Notes under the pieces: generated by a model
The model's database searches: none
Told to the model about the DNA's origin: nothing
Seen by the model: only the letters and a program-made list of their open reading frames with translations
Translations under genes and position numbers: made by a program
Part shown: positions 5,628-8,531 of the stretch, one piece after another
Layout: each line of letters starts with the position of its first letter
How positions within the stretch are numbered: position 1 is the first letter of the stretch
DNA from: an uncultured Chloroflexota bacterium
Lineage (GTDB): Bacteria > Chloroflexota > Limnocylindria > Limnocylindrales > CSP1-4
Assembly (NCBI GenBank): GCA_903930745.1
Contig: CAIYZX010000141.1
Location: forward strand, 1 to 8,531
DNA length: 8,531 nt
Direction of reading: 5' to 3'

Positions 5628-7037
5628 CTAGGGGCGGACCGCCGCCATGCGGTCCATGAGCATCCGCTTCACGCCCTCGAGCGGCACGCGCTCCTGGGTC
5701 ATGGTGTCGCGGTCGCGGACCGTCACGGCGCCGTCCTCGAGCGAGTCCACGTCCACCGTCACGCACCACGGCGTGCCGATCTCGTCCTGCCGGCGATACA
5801 GCTTGCCGATCGCCGCGGTGTCGTCGTAGACCGCCATCATGTCGCGCTTCAGATCGCCCAGGAGCCGGTGGCACATCTCCACGATCTCCGGGCGCTTCTT
5901 GAGCAGCGGCAGGACGGCCACCTTGTACGGCGCGAGGTCCGGGTGCAGTCCGAGGACCACGCGGGTCTCGTCGCGGACCTGCTCCTCGCGGTAGCTGTCG
6001 ATCAGGAAGGTGAACGCCGCGCGATCCGCGCCGGCGGCCGTCTCCACGATCCACGGGATGAAGTGCTCGTTGGCCGCCTGGTCGAAGTACTCCAGGTTCT
6101 CGCCCGACGCCCTCGAGTGGTTGCCCAGGTCGAAGTCGCCGCGGTTGTGGATCCCCTCCAGCTCCTTCCAGCCGAACGGGAAGCGGTACTCCACGTCGAT
6201 GGCCTTCTTCGCGTAGTGCGCCAGCTCATCGGCGGCGTGCTCGCGGAAGCGGAGGCGGGCCGGGTTCACGCCGTAGGCCTCGTACCAGGCCTTGCGCTTC
6301 GGCAGCCACTCCTCGAACGCCTGCGTCGCGCCCTCCTCGGGACGGACGAAGTACTGCATCTCCATCTGCTCGAACTCGCGCATCCGGAAGACGAAGTTGC
6401 CGGGCGAGATCTCGTTGCGGAAGGACTTGCCGATCTGCGCGATGCCGAACGGGACCTTCTTGCGCGAGGACTGCTGGACGTTCTTGAAGTTGACGTACGA
6501 GCCCTGGGCGGTCTCCGGGCGGAAGTAGACGACGTTGCCGTCGTCCTCCACCGGGCCCATGTGGCTGGTGAACATCAGGTTGAAGCGGCGCGGGGCGGAG
6601 AGCGGCTTGCCGTCCGCCGGGCAGGTGAGGCCCAGGCGCTGGCTGATGGTCTCGTCACGGAGGTCCGTCTGCGAGAGATCCTCCGTGCCCGGCAGCTCGT
6701 CCAGGCGGTACCGGCGGCGGCACTCCGCGCACTCCACCAGCGGATCGCTGAAGGAGCCAACGTGGCCGGACGTGACCCAGACCTGCGGGTGCATCAGGAT
6801 GCCCGCGTCAAGGCCCACCACGTCGTTGCGGTCCTGGACCATGGCGCGCCACCACGCGCGCTTGACGTTGTTCTTGAGCTCCACGCCCAGGGGCCCGTAA
6901 TCCCAGACGGCGTTGATGCCGCCATAGATCTCGGAGCTCGGGAAGACGAAGCCGCGGCGCTTGGCGAGCGAGACGATGGTCTCGAGGCTGGCGACGGCCG
7001 GGGCGACGGCGTTGGGATCGGCGACGGGGTCAGTCAC
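5628..7037 (-). CDS. glyQS: glycyl-tRNA synthetase, single-chain dimeric type
   Basis: This 469-residue class II enzyme attaches glycine to tRNA-Gly in the cytoplasm. The N-terminal catalytic region has RRGFVFPSSEIYGG (27-40) and WDYGPLGVELK (45-55). Class II motif 2 is FRNEISPGNFVFR (206-218), and the motif 3-like segment is ETAAGADRAAFTFL (332-345). The C-terminal anticodon-binding domain starts near LHPDLAPYKVAVLP (364-377). A cysteine pair at C103/C106 and C139 recalls the zinc-binding insertion of this type, but the expected fourth Cys is D142. GTG 7037 is chosen because similarity to the family begins soon after it; GGAG lies about eleven bases upstream, rather far. The next in-frame GTG upstream (near 7079) has no visible binding site. 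It is the first gene of the - strand cluster and is divergent from glpK. Confidence 0.92.
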   Translation of the reverse strand: MTDPVADPNAVAPAVASLETIVSLAKRRGFVFPSSEIYGGINAVWDYGPLGVELKNNVKRAWWRAMVQDRNDVVGLDAGILMHPQVWVTSGHVGSFSDPLVECAECRRRYRLDELPGTEDLSQTDLRDETISQRLGLTCPADGKPLSAPRRFNLMFTSHMGPVEDDGNVVYFRPETAQGSYVNFKNVQQSSRKKVPFGIAQIGKSFRNEISPGNFVFRMREFEQMEMQYFVRPEEGATQAFEEWLPKRKAWYEAYGVNPARLRFREHAADELAHYAKKAIDVEYRFPFGWKELEGIHNRGDFDLGNHSRASGENLEYFDQAANEHFIPWIVETAAGADRAAFTFLIDSYREEQVRDETRVVLGLHPDLAPYKVAVLPLLKKRPEIVEMCHRLLGDLKRDMMAVYDDTAAIGKLYRRQDEIGTPWCVTVDVDSLEDGAVTVRDRDTMTQERVPLEGVKRMLMDRMAAVRP

Positions 7038-7214
7038 GGGTGTTCGGGCTCCGAGGGCCCGCGGCCTTGGCAGGGACACGGGCGGGCGATGGGCGTTGCC
7101 GCTGGTGGGAACGTTGGCCGATCCTAGCAGACGGCTCCGGGCCGCCCGCGCGATACTCGGGGCATGGCCGGCGGGCACCGATGCCGCGGCCGCATCCAGC
7201 CGAAGGTGCGAGGC
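7038..7214. promoter_or_regulatory. divergent intergenic region between glyQS and glpK
   Basis: These 177 bases must hold promoters for both directions. For glyQS, TAGGAT (complement of 7121-7126) is a possible -10 element, with no clear -35. For glpK, GATACT at 7152-7157 is a weak -10 candidate, again without a good -35. An inverted repeat GATGC/GCATC (7180-7184 and 7192-7196) lies just upstream of glpK and could be an operator, but its arms are only five bases. No T-box-like leader is evident before glyQS. Confidence 0.3.
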
Positions 7215-8531
7215 ATGAACAGGTACGTCGCCGCGATCGACCAGGGAACCACGAGCACACGCGCCATGGTCTTCGACCGGGCGGGCTCCGTGATCGCCAT
7301 GGCACAGCGGGAGCACCGGCAGATCATGCCCCGCGCGGGCTGGGTGGAGCACGATCCGGCGGAGATCATGGAGCGGACCAACGAGGTGGTCGCGGGGGCG
7401 CTCGCGTCAGCCGGGCTCACCGCCGCCGACCTCGCGGCCGTGGGCATCACGAACCAGCGCGAGACCACGATCTGCTGGGACCGCCGAACCGGGCGGCCGG
7501 TGGCCAACGCCCTCGTCTGGCAGGACACGCGCACGGACGCGCTCGTGCGCGAGCTCGCGCGGGGTGATGCGGCCGGTGCGGACCGGTTCCGAGCGTCGTG
7601 CGGCCTGCCGCTCGCCACGTACTTCTCCGGCCCCAAGATCCGGTGGGTGCTGGACAACGTGCCGGGCGCGCGCGAGCTGGCGGACGCGGGCGACCTCTGC
7701 TTCGGCACCTCGGACACCTGGCTGCTCTGGAACCTCACGGGCGGGCCGGCGGGCGGCCTGCACGTCACGGACGTCACGAATGCGTCCCGCACGATGCTGA
7801 TGAACCTCGCCACGCTGGCCTGGGACGAGGCGACGCTGGCCGCGCTGGGCATCCCGCGGTCCGTGCTGCCGGAGATCCGGTCCTCGTCCGAGGTGTACGG
7901 CGAGGCACGGGGCACGCTCGCGGGGGTGCCCATCTCCGGGATCCTGGGCGACCAGCACGCGGCGCTGGTTGGCCAGGCGTGCTTCCGGCCGGGCGAGGCC
8001 AAGAACACCTACGGCACCGGCTGCTTCATGCTGCTGAACACGGGCGATCGGCCGGTGACGTCGCAGCGCGGGCTCCTCACCACCATGGCCTACCGCTTCG
8101 GCGACGCTCCGCCCGTCTACGCCCTGGAGGGCTCCATCGCCATCGCGGGCGCCCTCGTCCAGTGGCTGCGCGACAACCTGGGGCTCATCGCCTCGGCATC
8201 CGAGGTGGAGGCGCTGGCGAGCAGCGTGGAGGACAACGGCGGGGTCTACATCGTGCCCGCGTTCTCCGGGCTCTTCGCGCCGTACTGGCGCAGCGACGCG
8301 CGGGGCGTGATCGCCGGACTCACGCGGTTCGCGAACAAGGGGCACATCGCGCGGGCTGCCCTCGAGGCCGTGGCCTGGCAGGTCCGCGATGTGCTGGACG
8401 CCATGAACGCGGAGTCCGGCGTGCCGCTCGCGGAGCTGCGCGTGGATGGCGGCATGGTGGCCAACGAGCTGCTGATGCAGCTGCAGGCGGACGTGCTGGA
8501 CGTGCCGGTGGTGCGGCCGCGCGTCGCCGAG
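7215..8531 (+). CDS. glpK: glycerol kinase (3' end beyond window)
   Basis: The frame is open for 439 codons to the right edge; a complete GlpK is about 500 residues, so some 60 are missing. It phosphorylates glycerol with ATP to glycerol 3-phosphate in the cytoplasm. The FGGY-kinase N-terminus AAIDQGTTSTRAMVFD (6-21) binds phosphate. Glycerol-contacting residues expected for GlpK are present: R82 and E83 in NQRETT, Y136 in ATYFSGPKIRW, and catalytic D246 in ILGDQHAAL. NTYGTGCFML and PAFSGLFAPYWR are further signatures. The regulatory loop before D246 is short: neither the GGKGGTR-like fructose-bisphosphate loop of E. coli nor the HFYG histidine phosphorylation site of Gram-positive GlpK is seen. 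ATG 7215 is chosen over an in-frame ATG at 7164 because family similarity begins there; GAAGG at 7202-7206 is the likely binding site. No glpF or glpD is visible before the edge. Confidence 0.95.
   Translation, partial: MNRYVAAIDQGTTSTRAMVFDRAGSVIAMAQREHRQIMPRAGWVEHDPAEIMERTNEVVAGALASAGLTAADLAAVGITNQRETTICWDRRTGRPVANALVWQDTRTDALVRELARGDAAGADRFRASCGLPLATYFSGPKIRWVLDNVPGARELADAGDLCFGTSDTWLLWNLTGGPAGGLHVTDVTNASRTMLMNLATLAWDEATLAALGIPRSVLPEIRSSSEVYGEARGTLAGVPISGILGDQHAALVGQACFRPGEAKNTYGTGCFMLLNTGDRPVTSQRGLLTTMAYRFGDAPPVYALEGSIAIAGALVQWLRDNLGLIASASEVEALASSVEDNGGVYIVPAFSGLFAPYWRSDARGVIAGLTRFANKGHIARAALEAVAWQVRDVLDAMNAESGVPLAELRVDGGMVANELLMQLQADVLDVPVVRPRVAE

Noticed and set aside
5094..7127. 677-codon open frame on the + strand across glyQS and the SHOCT gene
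   Set aside because: It is antisense to two recognisable genes, rich in His, Arg, Ala and Val, and has no family motif. It spans the gap between the two genes without any change in character.
7164..7214. Alternative in-frame ATG for glpK at 7164
   Set aside because: It would add 17 residues (Gly/Arg-rich) before the conserved N-terminus; the 7215 start has a suitable GAAGG.
7038..7352. N-terminal extension of glyQS up to an ATG at 7352
   Set aside because: The added 105 residues overlap glpK antisense and are unlike any GlyRS; GTG 7037 fits the family length.
7407..8345. 312-codon - strand frame within glpK
   Set aside because: Antisense to an intact glycerol kinase with all expected motifs; composition is low-complexity.

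Overview
The window comes from a GC-rich bacterium (roughly 70% GC by eye, codon third positions mostly G or C). The gene set is ordinary bacterial housekeeping and accessory genes: a flavin/iron-sulfur oxidoreductase pair, a single-chain glycyl-tRNA synthetase, glycerol kinase, a SHOCT-domain membrane protein, a sugar mutarotase-like protein and a secreted calcium-repeat protein. This mix would suit a high-GC soil or freshwater lineage such as Chloroflexota (Limnocylindria-like) or Actinomycetota. That placement is an inference from protein style and GC content; no rRNA or other decisive marker is present. I see no transposase, phage gene, CRISPR array, tRNA or rRNA.

Layout. Bases 1-81 hold a short open frame that may be the end of an upstream gene. 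On the + strand, 170-2526 carries two overlapping genes for an NfnAB-type (SudBA/glutamate-synthase-small-subunit-like) flavoprotein complex; the small subunit probably starts at a TTG. A convergent gap (2527-2631) contains two GC-rich hairpins, the second followed by TTTT. On the - strand, read from right to left, five genes lie head to tail: glyQS (7037-5628), a four-helix SHOCT membrane protein (5597-4821), a 33-residue single-helix protein overlapping it by GTGA (4824-4723), an RbsD/FucU-family protein (4688-4266), and a secreted protein with thrombospondin-3-like calcium repeats and a conserved domain of unknown function (4104-2632). The first four have gaps of 34 bases or less and could be one transcript; the secreted gene sits 161 bases further on. 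A 177-base divergent region (7038-7214) separates glyQS from glpK on the + strand, which runs off the right edge.

The genes do not form one recognisable pathway. The oxidoreductase pair probably exchanges electrons between NADH, NADP(H) and ferredoxin; GlyRS charges tRNA; GlpK feeds glycerol into phospholipid and central metabolism. The least described parts are the secreted repeat protein, the SHOCT protein with its tiny coupled membrane partner, and a leader sequence shared by the fucU-like gene and the secreted-protein gene. No clearly new multi-gene defence or mobile system is visible.
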